Of a DNA stretch of 64,000 bases, positions 7,307-16,244 are shown in pieces; the stretch's first letter is position 1, and every line of letters starts with the position of its first letter. Under the pieces are notes generated by a model that saw only the letters and a program-made list of their open reading frames with translations, searched no databases and was not told where the DNA came from. Location: positions 62,001-126,000 of the forward strand of contig DOTG01000038.1 in the NCBI GenBank assembly GCA_003512955.1. Direction: 5' to 3'. Made by a program: the position numbers and the translations under genes. The DNA comes from Marinilabiliales bacterium (GTDB lineage: Bacteria > Bacteroidota > Bacteroidia > Bacteroidales > SZUA-534).

Positions 7307-8452
7307 TTATTCATTGTTTATTTGATTTAAACGATACTCCGATGGTGTAAAAGCAGTGAATTTTTTAAAAATACTGTTGAAAGTTGATTTGGAAGGGAAG
7401 CCAGCTTCAAAAGCAATGGCAAGCAGTGTATAATCTTTGAATTTAGGGTTTTCCATTAGCCGTTTTACTTCATCAACCCGGTATTTATTTACAAAGTCAT
7501 AAAAGTTTCCTCCCGTACCAATATTTATAAGTTCCGACAATTGATTTCGTCCTATTTCAACTTGTGCTGCCAACGAAGTAAGTGTGAGCTCCGGCTCATG
7601 ATAAGGCTTTTTATTCTCCATGAAGCTTCGAAGCTTACCCAAAAGTTCCTCATTTATCTTAGTTTCGGGTGTAGCCTTTTCTTCAGAAATTGAATTATCG
7701 GTAATTATTTCAGGAATAACAGGCAAAATGGTTTGCTGAAACAACCCTTTATACCCCAGGATATAAATGGCAAGTGCAAAAACCAACGAAACAATATTGT
7801 TGAAATAATCGGCATTGAGCCTATGTATAGCAATCACCATCATCACAATCAGCAACAGGAACACAGCGAGAAAAGTAAAAAGGAAAATTCTCAACCAGGC
7901 TGGGTCAATATTTTCGGTATTTGAAAGTTCATTTAAGGCTTTGGCGTTAAATGAGTGAATAATACGCAGTATATAAACCAAATAAAAAATATACTGTCCC
8001 AAAGCTATTATGTACAAGACGGTATTTAGTACAAAGGTGTGCAAATAAAGGCTTTGGTTGTCGTTAATCCGGGTACGGTGAAATACAAAGAACAGGCTAA
8101 AAAGCATTACCACCAAAAAAGGGGCGAAATGTAACAAATGTTTTCTTCTGAAACTGAATTGAGGTTCATTTAACTTTTTCACATATAGCCATATAAATGG
8201 AACTACAAGCAATATAAAAGGTTCTTTGACACGAAAGTTAGTGTTATGAAACTGATGAAAATAGGGAATTACAAATGCAGAATGCAAAATACTGATACTT
8301 AAAACCATCAATAAAAATGCCAGGTAAAGATTGGCCGGGTTTCGCAACTTTGTATGCGTTAGTACAACGGCAGAGTAAAAGCCCTGGACAATTCCGGCGT
8401 AAATGATAATATTGCTGACTATTGTAATGGGTTCTATGTTTGAGATCGACAT
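7307..8452 (-). CDS. Membrane-anchored AraC family transcriptional regulator
   Basis: The N-terminal ~235 residues carry about seven hydrophobic helices (from IVSNIIIYAGIVQGFYSAVV to VSLVFALAIYILGYKGLF). After a short linker, the C-terminal ~100 residues are a double HTH AraC domain: LTLTSLAAQVEIGRNQLSEL, then DYTLLAIAFEAGFPSKSTFN and FKKFTAFTPSEYR. This 7TM-AraC layout is common in Bacteroidota and implies sensing in the membrane with direct DNA binding. Targets are unknown. The neighbours are the Hdr operon, read in the opposite direction across a 425-bp gap, and the disrupted GxxExxY element. Confidence 0.85.
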   Translation of the reverse strand: MSISNIEPITIVSNIIIYAGIVQGFYSAVVLTHTKLRNPANLYLAFLLMVLSISILHSAFVIPYFHQFHNTNFRVKEPFILLVVPFIWLYVKKLNEPQFSFRRKHLLHFAPFLVVMLFSLFFVFHRTRINDNQSLYLHTFVLNTVLYIIALGQYIFYLVYILRIIHSFNAKALNELSNTENIDPAWLRIFLFTFLAVFLLLIVMMVIAIHRLNADYFNNIVSLVFALAIYILGYKGLFQQTILPVIPEIITDNSISEEKATPETKINEELLGKLRSFMENKKPYHEPELTLTSLAAQVEIGRNQLSELINIGTGGNFYDFVNKYRVDEVKRLMENPKFKDYTLLAIAFEAGFPSKSTFNSIFKKFTAFTPSEYRLNQINNE

Positions 8453-8877
8453 AAGTAAAAGATTTGCTAAATTGTAACAAAAGTAATCATCCCAGCAATC
8501 AGAATAAAGCTGTATGCAATCATTTTTTAATCATCACATAATAATACCGAGAACTTTCATCGGAGCAGGTGCGGAGAAAGAAAAGCATATGTTTGGCAGC
8601 GAAAAGACGGTTGCAGGGATGGGCTGCCTAACCCTTACTTTTGTGTATCGGGGTATTTTTATTCTTTTCTTGCAATTAGTTAGTATGCAGTTGCCGAAAT
8701 GTTTTAGACTTATTGCTAACTATTTGATAATTATCAATTTAATTAATTTATTGACTAAGTATTAATACTTAGCACAAAGAGGCATTTAAGCGAATTGGAA
8801 TTAAGTAAATCTGCTCCAAAAATACCGAAAGAACCACGTTACATTTGTTTATGTAAAGTGAACCAAATACCAAGAAT
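8453..8877. other. Divergent intergenic region between the AraC regulator and the Hdr operon
   Basis: Probably holds the promoters of both transcription units. TACATTTG at 8840-8847 fits a -7 box for the Hdr operon about 30 bases before its ATG, but no good -33 element is visible at the right spacing. A short frame at 8514-8765 has no recognisable protein features and I do not call it. Confidence 0.4.
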
Positions 8878-9591
8878 ATGTCCACCTTGTATGGAATGCT
8901 ACTCACCGATGTCCGTTTTGTTGAAGGATTGAATGCCTGCATGAATTGTGGGGTATGTACTGCAATCTGCCCGGCGGCCGAATTTTACAACTACGATCCC
9001 CGGAAATTATTAAACCAGGTGCAACTGAAAGATGAATCTATTATTGAAGAACTGTTAAAATCAGAAACTATTTGGTACTGTGGACAATGCATGTCGTGCA
9101 AAACCCGTTGCCCCAGAGGAAATACCCCGGCGTTTGTGGTTCAGGCCTTACGCAAACTGTCAGTAAAGTTGGGCTTTTTTGTGGAATCAGAAAAAGGTAG
9201 GCAGCAGTTTGCCATCAAACGGACAGTAGGAGAGAACATTCTTAAATATGGATATTGCGTACACCCGGAGGCAGTTGCTCCATCGATGCACCCCGAACAG
9301 GGGCCGGTTTGGCAATGGGTTCACGAAAATGCCCCTTCGGTGATGGAACGCCTGGGGGCCAGCTACCAAAAGCAAGAGGCAGGCACTCTGCGTAAAATAG
9401 CCATCGAAGATTTGGACGAGCTTCAATCCATTTTTGATGTGACCGGTGGAACAGAGATGTTTGAAACCATAGAAAAATATTCGGCACAACAGGCCGAAAA
9501 GATGAAGCTGGAATTCAATGACCAAACCCCAAACGAATATTTTTTTAATGTCTATACCGAAGATAATCATAATCACCAGCGAAACTTATGA
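8878..9591 (+). CDS. HdrC-like iron-sulfur protein, 4Fe-4S dicluster
   Basis: A 237-residue protein with two [4Fe-4S] motifs close to the N-terminus: C21-x2-C24-x2-C27-x3-C31 (CMNCGVCTAIC) and C68-x2-C71-x2-C74-x3-C78 (CGQCMSCKTRC). This is the heterodisulfide reductase subunit C pattern, passing electrons between a flavin subunit and the CCG subunit. The C-terminal ~140 residues go beyond the usual HdrC length and show no motif I recognise. It is the first gene of a tight five-gene operon, and its stop overlaps the next ATG by four bases. The organism type is not a methanogen, so the partner disulfide or quinone is unknown. Confidence 0.85.
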   Translation: MSTLYGMLLTDVRFVEGLNACMNCGVCTAICPAAEFYNYDPRKLLNQVQLKDESIIEELLKSETIWYCGQCMSCKTRCPRGNTPAFVVQALRKLSVKLGFFVESEKGRQQFAIKRTVGENILKYGYCVHPEAVAPSMHPEQGPVWQWVHENAPSVMERLGASYQKQEAGTLRKIAIEDLDELQSIFDVTGGTEMFETIEKYSAQQAEKMKLEFNDQTPNEYFFNVYTEDNHNHQRNL

Positions 9592-10658
9592 ACTCACAAA
9601 ATCCGCTACATACCGAGAGTAGATGGCGCAAATACCAAAAAGAGATTGCCGACGACCATTACTATTATGCACGGAGCTGCATCCGCCAGAATTTCTTTCC
9701 AGGTTCGGAGCGGGCTTTTCTGAAAATAATGCGCGAAGAATTAAATAAAGATATTTTTGACGACCCGCGGCATACAACCTGTACAGGAATTGCTTACCAT
9801 TCCGATATCGTTCCGCAGGAAACCACCTCAACCGTCATTGCCCGTCATTTTGCCTTAATGACCGAAATGGGTTATCAAAACCTGGCCATTTCATGCGTGA
9901 CATCCTTTGGGCTTTATACCGAATTGCTCGAAACCTGGAAGCATTTCCCCGAGGAAGAAACAAAAATTCACGAAATGCTATGGAAAGCCACCAAACGGGA
10001 ATTTGTAAAACCCAAAAACCTGGCTCATAGTTCCGATATTTTTTTTCATAACCGCGAACAAATTGCCGCGAAAAGCCAATTCAATTTAATCAACCAAAAA
10101 ACAGGAGAATCATTGAAAGTAGTGGAACACATAGGTTGCCACTATGCCAAAATATTTCCTGAAAAAGGGGTGGGCGGTGCCGAATTTCCATACGTTTTGG
10201 CCGGCATGGTTGAATCGTGGGGCGGAAACGTGGTGGATTATCCCGAACGCCGCCATTGCTGTGGATTTGGATTCCGCAATTATTTGGTAATGGCCAACCG
10301 TGGCTATTCCGTGGCCAATTCAAAAAAGAAATTTGAATCTATGAAACCTTACGAACCCGACTTTATTGTTGCCAATTGCCCTGGTTGCTCTATGTTTATG
10401 GATCGCTGGCAATATACCATTGCCGAGATGGAAGGCACCACATACGGCAAGAACGGATACGGAATTCCGGTGTTGACATACGAGGAGATGGCCGGGTTGG
10501 TGTTGGGCTATAACCCTTGGGATTTAGGGTTGCAGATGCATCAGGTTTCGGTGGAGCCCTTGCTCGACAAAATGGGCATTCCTTACAATCCCGATGAAAA
10601 ATATAAAGTGAAACGAAATGTGGCGCTGCCCTTGAAACCCGAAATATTAATGGTGTAA
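9588..10658 (+). CDS. HdrB-like CCG-domain protein
   Basis: A 356-residue homologue of heterodisulfide reductase subunit B, the subunit that reduces the disulfide at noncubane [4Fe-4S] clusters. The C-terminal CCG motif is complete: C184, C224-C225 and C264-x2-C267 (GCHY, RHCCGFGF, NCPGC). The N-terminal counterpart is reduced, with single cysteines C31, C65 and C103 (ARSC, HTTCTG, SCVTS) where a canonical domain has CC and CxxC. Only one standard noncubane site is therefore evident. The gene overlaps the HdrC-like gene by four bases and precedes the HdrA-like gene by three. Confidence 0.85.
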   Translation: MNSQNPLHTESRWRKYQKEIADDHYYYARSCIRQNFFPGSERAFLKIMREELNKDIFDDPRHTTCTGIAYHSDIVPQETTSTVIARHFALMTEMGYQNLAISCVTSFGLYTELLETWKHFPEEETKIHEMLWKATKREFVKPKNLAHSSDIFFHNREQIAAKSQFNLINQKTGESLKVVEHIGCHYAKIFPEKGVGGAEFPYVLAGMVESWGGNVVDYPERRHCCGFGFRNYLVMANRGYSVANSKKKFESMKPYEPDFIVANCPGCSMFMDRWQYTIAEMEGTTYGKNGYGIPVLTYEEMAGLVLGYNPWDLGLQMHQVSVEPLLDKMGIPYNPDEKYKVKRNVALPLKPEILMV

Positions 10659-10661
10659 TTC

Positions 10662-11681
10662 ATGACAATGAAAACAATCGCAATTATAGGCGCCGGCCCT
10701 GCCGGTATGGAGGCTTCAGGAAGTTTGGCACGTTTGGGTTACCACGTGGTGCTCATTGAAAAAGAGGCCACCGTTGGCGGTCACCTGAAAAACTTGTTCC
10801 AACTGTTTCCTGACCGCCGCCCCGGAAAAGAAATACTTACCCACCTGGTACAAACCATCAAGCACCCCGGGATACAAATTAAGGTGAATAGCGAGGTTTC
10901 AGAAGTGCAAAAACTTGATAATTCCTTTGCGCTGAAAATTAATGAAGAAACGATGAATGCCGATGCCGTTCTGGTAACCACAGGATTTGATTTATACGAT
11001 GCCACCGAAAAGGAAGAATACGGCTATGGCATCTATCCGAATGTGATTACCAGTGCCGATTTGGAACAGATGTTTCACAATGGAAAGGTAGTCACTGAGG
11101 AAGGAAAAACACCCAAACGCGTAGCTTTTATCCATTGTGTAGGTTCACGCGACGAAAAAGCCGGAAACAACTACTGCTCAAAGGTATGCTGTGTGACCGC
11201 CGTGAAGCAGGCCATCGAAATTAAGGAACTATTGCCCGAAACCGAGGTGTTCTGCTATTACATGGACATCCGGATGTTTGGCCCTTATTATGAAGAATTA
11301 TACCGCGAAGCTCAGGAAAAATGGGGCGTGATGTTTATCCGCGGAAAACTTTCCGAGGCTTCCCAAAACATGGATGGCTCCATTTTAATGAAAGCCGAAG
11401 ATACCCTGGCCGGAAAACCTTTACGCATGAATACCGATCTGATGGTCTTGATGGCCGGCATGGTGCCTTCTGCATCAAGCAAGAAAGTAGCTCAACAGTT
11501 CAAAATGGAAGAGGGCCAAAACCGGTTTTTCAAATCGGCCGACAACCATTACCGGTACAATGAAAGTCAACAAATGGGGGTTTTTATTGCCGGAGCTTGT
11601 GTGGCTCCCATGAATATTACCGATACCATTGCCAATGCCCGTGCGGCAGCCGTTAAAATTGATGAATATTTGAAAAACTAA
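10662..11681 (+). CDS. HdrA-like FAD-binding iron-sulfur subunit
   Basis: A 339-residue flavoprotein. The N-terminal dinucleotide fold GAGPAG (residues 10-15) with E34 at the end of strand 2 (VVLIEKEATVGGHL) binds FAD. The HdrA-specific cysteine cluster IHCVGSRDE...NYCSKVCC (C159, C172, C176, C177) follows, and a C-terminal GVFIAGAC closes the FAD fold. It is short compared with methanogen HdrA, lacking extra ferredoxin domains, and resembles the compact QmoA type. The start is ATG 10662 or ATG 10668, since MTMK contains both. It is encoded between HdrB- and HdrC-like genes, consistent with one complex. Confidence 0.85.
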   Translation: MTMKTIAIIGAGPAGMEASGSLARLGYHVVLIEKEATVGGHLKNLFQLFPDRRPGKEILTHLVQTIKHPGIQIKVNSEVSEVQKLDNSFALKINEETMNADAVLVTTGFDLYDATEKEEYGYGIYPNVITSADLEQMFHNGKVVTEEGKTPKRVAFIHCVGSRDEKAGNNYCSKVCCVTAVKQAIEIKELLPETEVFCYYMDIRMFGPYYEELYREAQEKWGVMFIRGKLSEASQNMDGSILMKAEDTLAGKPLRMNTDLMVLMAGMVPSASSKKVAQQFKMEEGQNRFFKSADNHYRYNESQQMGVFIAGACVAPMNITDTIANARAAAVKIDEYLKN

Positions 11682-11687
11682 ACTGCT

Positions 11688-12032
11688 ATGTGGGGATTTA
11701 ACATTACCAAAACCAGAGCCATCGACTTTGACAAAAACAACCGGGAACCCATGATGGAAATTCTCCGGTTGGAACCCTCTATCAGAGTCTGCATTGCTTG
11801 TGGTGCATGTACAGCTACCTGTACATCGGGCAATTTAACACCGTTTAACATCCGCCAATTGAATGTTTTTATGCAACGCGGCGAGTATCAGGAATTGAAA
11901 AAGGAAATGCACAAATGCATGCTCTGTGGCAAATGTACGTTGGTTTGCCCAAGAGGTGTGAACCTCCGTCATTTGATACTAAAAACACGTGAAGTTTTAT
12001 TGAATGAGGAGCCTTTGTTTGCTCAAAATTGA
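11688..12032 (+). CDS. Second HdrC-like 4Fe-4S dicluster protein
   Basis: A 114-residue protein with two [4Fe-4S] motifs: C35-x2-C38-x2-C41-x3-C45 (CIACGACTATC) and C77-x2-C80-x2-C83-x3-C87 (CMLCGKCTLVC). Unlike the first HdrC-like protein it is of compact, normal length. It probably bridges the HdrA-like flavoprotein and the membrane-bound HdrDE-like subunit encoded next. It lies six bases after hdrA. Confidence 0.85.
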   Translation: MWGFNITKTRAIDFDKNNREPMMEILRLEPSIRVCIACGACTATCTSGNLTPFNIRQLNVFMQRGEYQELKKEMHKCMLCGKCTLVCPRGVNLRHLILKTREVLLNEEPLFAQN

Positions 12033-12060
12033 ATACAATTTATTACAAAATAGCACTGCC

Positions 12061-13881
12061 ATGCAACCAAATTATTTCGATCCGTTTGTATTGCCATTTA
12101 CCCTTTCCATGTTTGCTTTGTTGACATTCCTGGTTTTTAAATATGGAAGTTGGATTTATCGTTTCGGAGCATCGGACCGGAAGAAGGTTTTCAAAGGATT
12201 CTTTTCAAGAAATAGTTGGCTGGCCATGAAAGAAATTTTTATGGAAGGGCTGCTACACCGCAAGATATTCAAAACCAACCGCCGGTTAGGATACATGCAC
12301 ATGAGCCTGGCGTTTGGCTGGTTTTTGCTGATTGTGGTAGGTGCCATCGAGGCCCATACCTTTGCTAAAGGTTCATCTCCTTTTTATTTCCCCATCTTTT
12401 TCCGCTTTTTTGTGCCCGGAACCCACGAGTCCTTTTTCTCAGATGGGTTTACCCAATTGATGGATTTGTTGTTGCTGTTTGTCCTCTCCGGATTATTTCT
12501 GGCGGTTTTAAAACGCTTTAAATCGGTATGGGTAGGACAAACCAAAACCTCACGCAAAAAACCTATCGACCGGGTGGTGCTGACATCGTTATGGTTGATA
12601 TTTCCCTTGCGTTTGCTGGCCGAAAGCTTTACCTCAGGCATCCATCATTCCGGAGGGTTTTTAACCGGATCGTTGGGAACTTTCTTTGGAGTCTTTTTAC
12701 CTATCAACCAATTGGCTTATCCCGCTTGGTGGGCTTATTCACTGGCTTTAGGGTTCTTTTTTATCGGGTTGCCCTTTACCCGCTATATGCATATTCCTAC
12801 CGAAATGGTCCTTATCTTTTTCCGAAATTGGGGGATTAAACTAGGTGTGGACAATCCAGTTCTGATGGAGGTGGAAATCAATTCGTGTCCCAAATGCGGC
12901 ATCTGCATCGACACCTGCCAACTGAGCAGCATGGCTGGGATTCACAACACCCAATCGGTTTATTTTATCCAGAAACTCAGATACCACGAAGATTATAATC
13001 AGGTTGCCGAAAGTTGCCTGATGTGTGGCCGTTGCGAGGCGGTATGCCCGGTTGCAATTGATTTGAATTCCATCCGGTTGATGCATCGTGCCGATGTTTC
13101 GGCAACCCGGGAAGAAAACTTCGGATTTATTCCCGTTCAAACCCGTACCGCTGATGTGATTTACTTTGCCGGCTGCATGACGCACCTCACTCCTACCATT
13201 AAAAATTCAATGGTGAAAATACTCAACGCTTCGGGCGACAAGTATTGGTTTTTCGATAAAGAACAGGGAGCCTGCTGTGGCCGCCCGTTAAAATTGGCCG
13301 GACAATTGGAAGCCGCCCGCGAACTGGTGGAACGGAACCGCCAAATGATGATGGAATCAGGTGCACGGATGTTGGTAGCTTCGTGCCCTATTTGTTATAA
13401 AACTTTTGCCGAAGATTACCACCTGGGCATGGAAGTGTTGCACCACAGCCAATACCTGGAACGGTTGATGGCCAACAAACAGATTTCGGTTGAAAAGCTA
13501 GAGGTATCAGCAGTATATCACGACCCTTGTGAATTGGGACGTGGTTCCGGAATCTATGAATCTCCGCGTGCCGTAGTTCAAAACGTGGCCAAACTAAAAT
13601 CATCGGTGTACCAAAAAGAAAATGCCTTATGCTGTGGCGGAAGTATCGCCCACCTCACCTTGCCTCTTGAAAAGAAAAAACAGATAGCCAGAGAAACCTT
13701 ACGGTTATTGACCGTTGAACACCCTCAAGTGATAGCTACCGGTTGCCCGCTCTGTAAAAAGTCGTTTACCGGTGAATCGGGGACCAAAATTATGGATATT
13801 GCCGAATTGGTTGCTAAAGCGTTGGTGGCAAAACCGGTGCGCGAAGCTGCCAAACAACAAAAGGAACCCGTGTATTTGTAG
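12061..13881 (+). CDS. HdrDE-like fusion: NarI-type membrane cytochrome domain plus CCG catalytic domain
   Basis: About 606 residues from MQPNYFDPF. An earlier in-frame ATG at 12004 lies inside the preceding gene and is unlikely. Five hydrophobic helices occupy the first ~260 residues, with histidines in GYMHMS, EAHTF and YMHIPTE that could ligate haem b. Two [4Fe-4S] motifs follow (CPKCGICIDTC and CLMCGRCEAVC). Two complete CCG motifs come next: GCMT / GACCGRP / CPIC and PCELG / ALCCGGS / CPLC. The arrangement resembles DsrMK/HmeCD proteins that exchange electrons between menaquinone and a thiol/disulfide couple. It is the membrane anchor of the operon. Confidence 0.85.
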   Translation: MQPNYFDPFVLPFTLSMFALLTFLVFKYGSWIYRFGASDRKKVFKGFFSRNSWLAMKEIFMEGLLHRKIFKTNRRLGYMHMSLAFGWFLLIVVGAIEAHTFAKGSSPFYFPIFFRFFVPGTHESFFSDGFTQLMDLLLLFVLSGLFLAVLKRFKSVWVGQTKTSRKKPIDRVVLTSLWLIFPLRLLAESFTSGIHHSGGFLTGSLGTFFGVFLPINQLAYPAWWAYSLALGFFFIGLPFTRYMHIPTEMVLIFFRNWGIKLGVDNPVLMEVEINSCPKCGICIDTCQLSSMAGIHNTQSVYFIQKLRYHEDYNQVAESCLMCGRCEAVCPVAIDLNSIRLMHRADVSATREENFGFIPVQTRTADVIYFAGCMTHLTPTIKNSMVKILNASGDKYWFFDKEQGACCGRPLKLAGQLEAARELVERNRQMMMESGARMLVASCPICYKTFAEDYHLGMEVLHHSQYLERLMANKQISVEKLEVSAVYHDPCELGRGSGIYESPRAVVQNVAKLKSSVYQKENALCCGGSIAHLTLPLEKKKQIARETLRLLTVEHPQVIATGCPLCKKSFTGESGTKIMDIAELVAKALVAKPVREAAKQQKEPVYL

Positions 13882-13936
13882 TGTTACCTACAACTACAAT
13901 ATAACCTCAATTAGTTTTATCTTCCCTTCTGGTTAT

Positions 13937-13973
13937 AACCCAAATAAAAGTGAAATTATCGGGTTTTTGGGTT
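13937..13973 (+). terminator. Possible transcription terminator of the Hdr operon
   Basis: AACCCAAA (13937-13944) and TTTGGGTT (13966-13973) form an 8-bp stem about 55 bases after the stop codon. There is no long T-run, so the assignment is weak. Confidence 0.35.
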
Positions 13974-14168
13974 GAAATAATGAATTAACCGTTACCAAAA
14001 ATAATATAAATAACAGATGCTGCAAATTTTGAATGTTGGGTATGGGAACCTGAATCCAAAGACCGGAGAAGGATAGATTGCTTCATTTACTGAAATCTTT
14101 ATGTTTGGTTTTCTAACATTTGAAAATAGTAGATATATTTACGTTTCATTTTACAAATCGGAAAAACA

Positions 14169-15017
14169 ATGAAAAAAATAGGAATCTTTACCATACTGCT
14201 CTCCATCGCCTTTATGTTAACAAACTGCTCCAACGGAGGGCTTAAAACACACCCCACGGGATTGATGTACCGGTTCATTACCCAAAACAATGATGCTGTT
14301 CAACCACAGGTTGGTGACGTGGTTACCCTGCGTATGCGGTTTACCGATGCCAAAGGGACAACCATTGAACAGACGGATCAATTCCGTACCCAATTGAAAA
14401 AAGCTTCACATACTGGCGGAAGTATCGAAGATGCCATAGCTTTAATGCACAAAGGCGATAGTGCCATCTTCCTTATCGATGCCAAAAGTTATTACACCAA
14501 AACGCTTGAAATACGTATGCCTGAGAGGTTTCAGCAAAACGAGAAGCTTCATTTTTACATAAAACTGGTAGATGTGGTCAGCCTCGAAGCGTTTGAAAAA
14601 GAACGGCACGTGGCCCGATTAAGTGGAAAACATGAGGAAGATAAGTTATTGAATGATTTTCTGGTCCGTACCAATACCACCGCGGAACCATCTATGAGCG
14701 GGTTATACTGGATAGAAATGAAACCCGGAACAGGTAAAATACCTGCACCCGGCAAAAAGGTGACCGTTCACTATCTGGGCTATTTTATCGATGGCCAGTT
14801 ATTCGATTCATCCTATGATCGCAAAGAGCCTTTCACCTTTACCTTGGGCGTAGGCGAGGTAATTCCCGGTTGGGACGAAGGGATTGCCCGCATGAAAATG
14901 GGTGGAAAATACAAACTGATCATCCCGTCGCACCTTGCATATGGCGATGAACTGGTGGATCCCATTCCTCCTAATTCCACATTGGTTTTTGAAATTGAAG
15001 TCCTGGCTTGCGAGTAA
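14169..15017 (+). CDS. FKBP-type peptidyl-prolyl isomerase lipoprotein
   Basis: The signal peptide MKKIGIFTILLSIAFMLTNC has a lipobox Cys, so this is a periplasm-facing lipoprotein. The C-terminal ~105 residues are a canonical FKBP fold: VTVHYLGYFIDGQLFDSSYD, GVGEVIPGWDEGI, and YGDELVDPIPPNSTLVFEIE with the active-site aromatic and Asp residues. An N-terminal degenerate FKBP-like domain (residues ~35-140) has lost those residues. It likely speeds folding of exported proteins. It is the first gene of an operon with a triple-FKBP protein (15 bases downstream) and a TMTC-like membrane protein. Confidence 0.88.
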   Translation: MKKIGIFTILLSIAFMLTNCSNGGLKTHPTGLMYRFITQNNDAVQPQVGDVVTLRMRFTDAKGTTIEQTDQFRTQLKKASHTGGSIEDAIALMHKGDSAIFLIDAKSYYTKTLEIRMPERFQQNEKLHFYIKLVDVVSLEAFEKERHVARLSGKHEEDKLLNDFLVRTNTTAEPSMSGLYWIEMKPGTGKIPAPGKKVTVHYLGYFIDGQLFDSSYDRKEPFTFTLGVGEVIPGWDEGIARMKMGGKYKLIIPSHLAYGDELVDPIPPNSTLVFEIEVLACE

Positions 15018-15032
15018 TTTAACTTTGAAATA

Positions 15033-16241
15033 ATGAATAGGCCTGGTTTGAATAAAGATTACCCTAAGCTGCGGATTCTGTCCCTAATGTTGTCATTTAG
15101 TTTGGGCATAACTGCTCTTTCTGCCCAGGAACCATACACAGATGCCTCATACACCAAAACAGCCACGGGATTGGCTTACAAAATCACCTGCCAGGGAAAA
15201 GGCGATTTTCCACAGCCCGGCGATAAGGTCTGGGTTCATTACATTGCCAAATTTTTAAACGATACCATCATTGAAACCTCCATGAACAGTGGTCCTTTGG
15301 ATGTTTTTTTGGGGCAGGGGCAAATCATTAAAGGCTGGGAAGAGGGTATAAAACTGATTCAACCCGGAGGTGCCATCATCTTGGTTATTCCGCCACACCT
15401 GGGCTATGGAAATGAAGACCGTCCGGGAATTCCAGCCAATTCTACATTAATATATGAAATTGCACTGCTTCAGGTAGATAAAGGCTCTAGGGTGGAAACA
15501 TTCAATGTGGAAGGGAAGCCCATCAAAAAAGGAAAGAAAAAATTGAAATACATCCTGGTGGAAGAAGGCACAGGGCCTTTTGCCAAGTTGGGAGACAACA
15601 CTTATGTGCATTACACCGCTCTTTTACCCGATGGCACCATCTTCGACTCCTCCCGGAAACGGGGCGAGCCGGTGCGTATCACAGTTGGTATCCATCAGGT
15701 TTTCGAGGGCTGGGACATGGGTTTGTTGTTGATGCAAAAAGGCACAAAAATCAGGTTGTTGATTCCACCTGCTTTGGCCTATGGTAAAGAGGGTTATAAA
15801 AACATGGTTCCGTCAAATTCACCCATCCTGCTGGATGTGGAGATGATTGATTTAGTGCCCCCCGAACCGGTTTCGCGCTGGGATATCGCTGGCAAACAGA
15901 TTTTGGAAACAGCCAGTGGCTTGAAATACATCGTAATTGAATCCGGCGAAGGGCCGTTGATTCAACCGGAGTCCATCGTCACAGTACATTATTCGGGGTA
16001 TTTTGCCAATGGCGAATTGTTCGATTCCTCGGTTAAACGTCTTGAGCCCATCCGCTTTCCGGTGGGTGTGGGTTCAGTTATCGATGGTTGGGACGAAGGA
16101 CTGCAACTCATGAGGAAAGGAAGCAAATTTCAATTGCTGATCCCTTCGTACCTGGGTTATGGTTCGGAAGGTGCACCACCCCAGATTCCAGCAGATACTG
16201 ACCTGATTTTTGATATTGAAGTGCTTGATGTAATTCAATAA
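15033..16241 (+). CDS. Secreted protein with three tandem FKBP domains
   Basis: A 402-residue protein with signal peptide MNRPGLNKDYPKLRILSLML and cleavage after LSAQ. Three consecutive FKBP domains follow at about residues 35-145, 165-275 and 290-400. Each has the pattern VHY..., (F/L)DSS or its equivalent, GxGxxIxGW(D/E)EG and a final (Y)G..G(A/R)...IP. Domain 1 (TIIETSMNSG) has lost the FDSS Asp, while domains 2 and 3 keep IFDSSRKRGEP and LFDSSVKRLEP. Three isomerase modules in one chain suggest a chaperone-like role on bulky or repetitive exported clients. It is sandwiched between the single-FKBP lipoprotein and the TMTC-like gene with short gaps. Confidence 0.88.
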   Translation: MNRPGLNKDYPKLRILSLMLSFSLGITALSAQEPYTDASYTKTATGLAYKITCQGKGDFPQPGDKVWVHYIAKFLNDTIIETSMNSGPLDVFLGQGQIIKGWEEGIKLIQPGGAIILVIPPHLGYGNEDRPGIPANSTLIYEIALLQVDKGSRVETFNVEGKPIKKGKKKLKYILVEEGTGPFAKLGDNTYVHYTALLPDGTIFDSSRKRGEPVRITVGIHQVFEGWDMGLLLMQKGTKIRLLIPPALAYGKEGYKNMVPSNSPILLDVEMIDLVPPEPVSRWDIAGKQILETASGLKYIVIESGEGPLIQPESIVTVHYSGYFANGELFDSSVKRLEPIRFPVGVGSVIDGWDEGLQLMRKGSKFQLLIPSYLGYGSEGAPPQIPADTDLIFDIEVLDVIQ

Positions 16242-16244
16242 ACC

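Noticed and set aside
8514..8765. 83-codon frame in the AraC/Hdr intergenic region
   Set aside because: No recognisable domain, start context or conserved pattern; it spans the likely promoter region.
12004..12060. Longer N-terminus for the HdrDE-like protein
   Set aside because: The extension overlaps the preceding ferredoxin gene and is not membrane-like; ATG 12061 starts directly before TM1.
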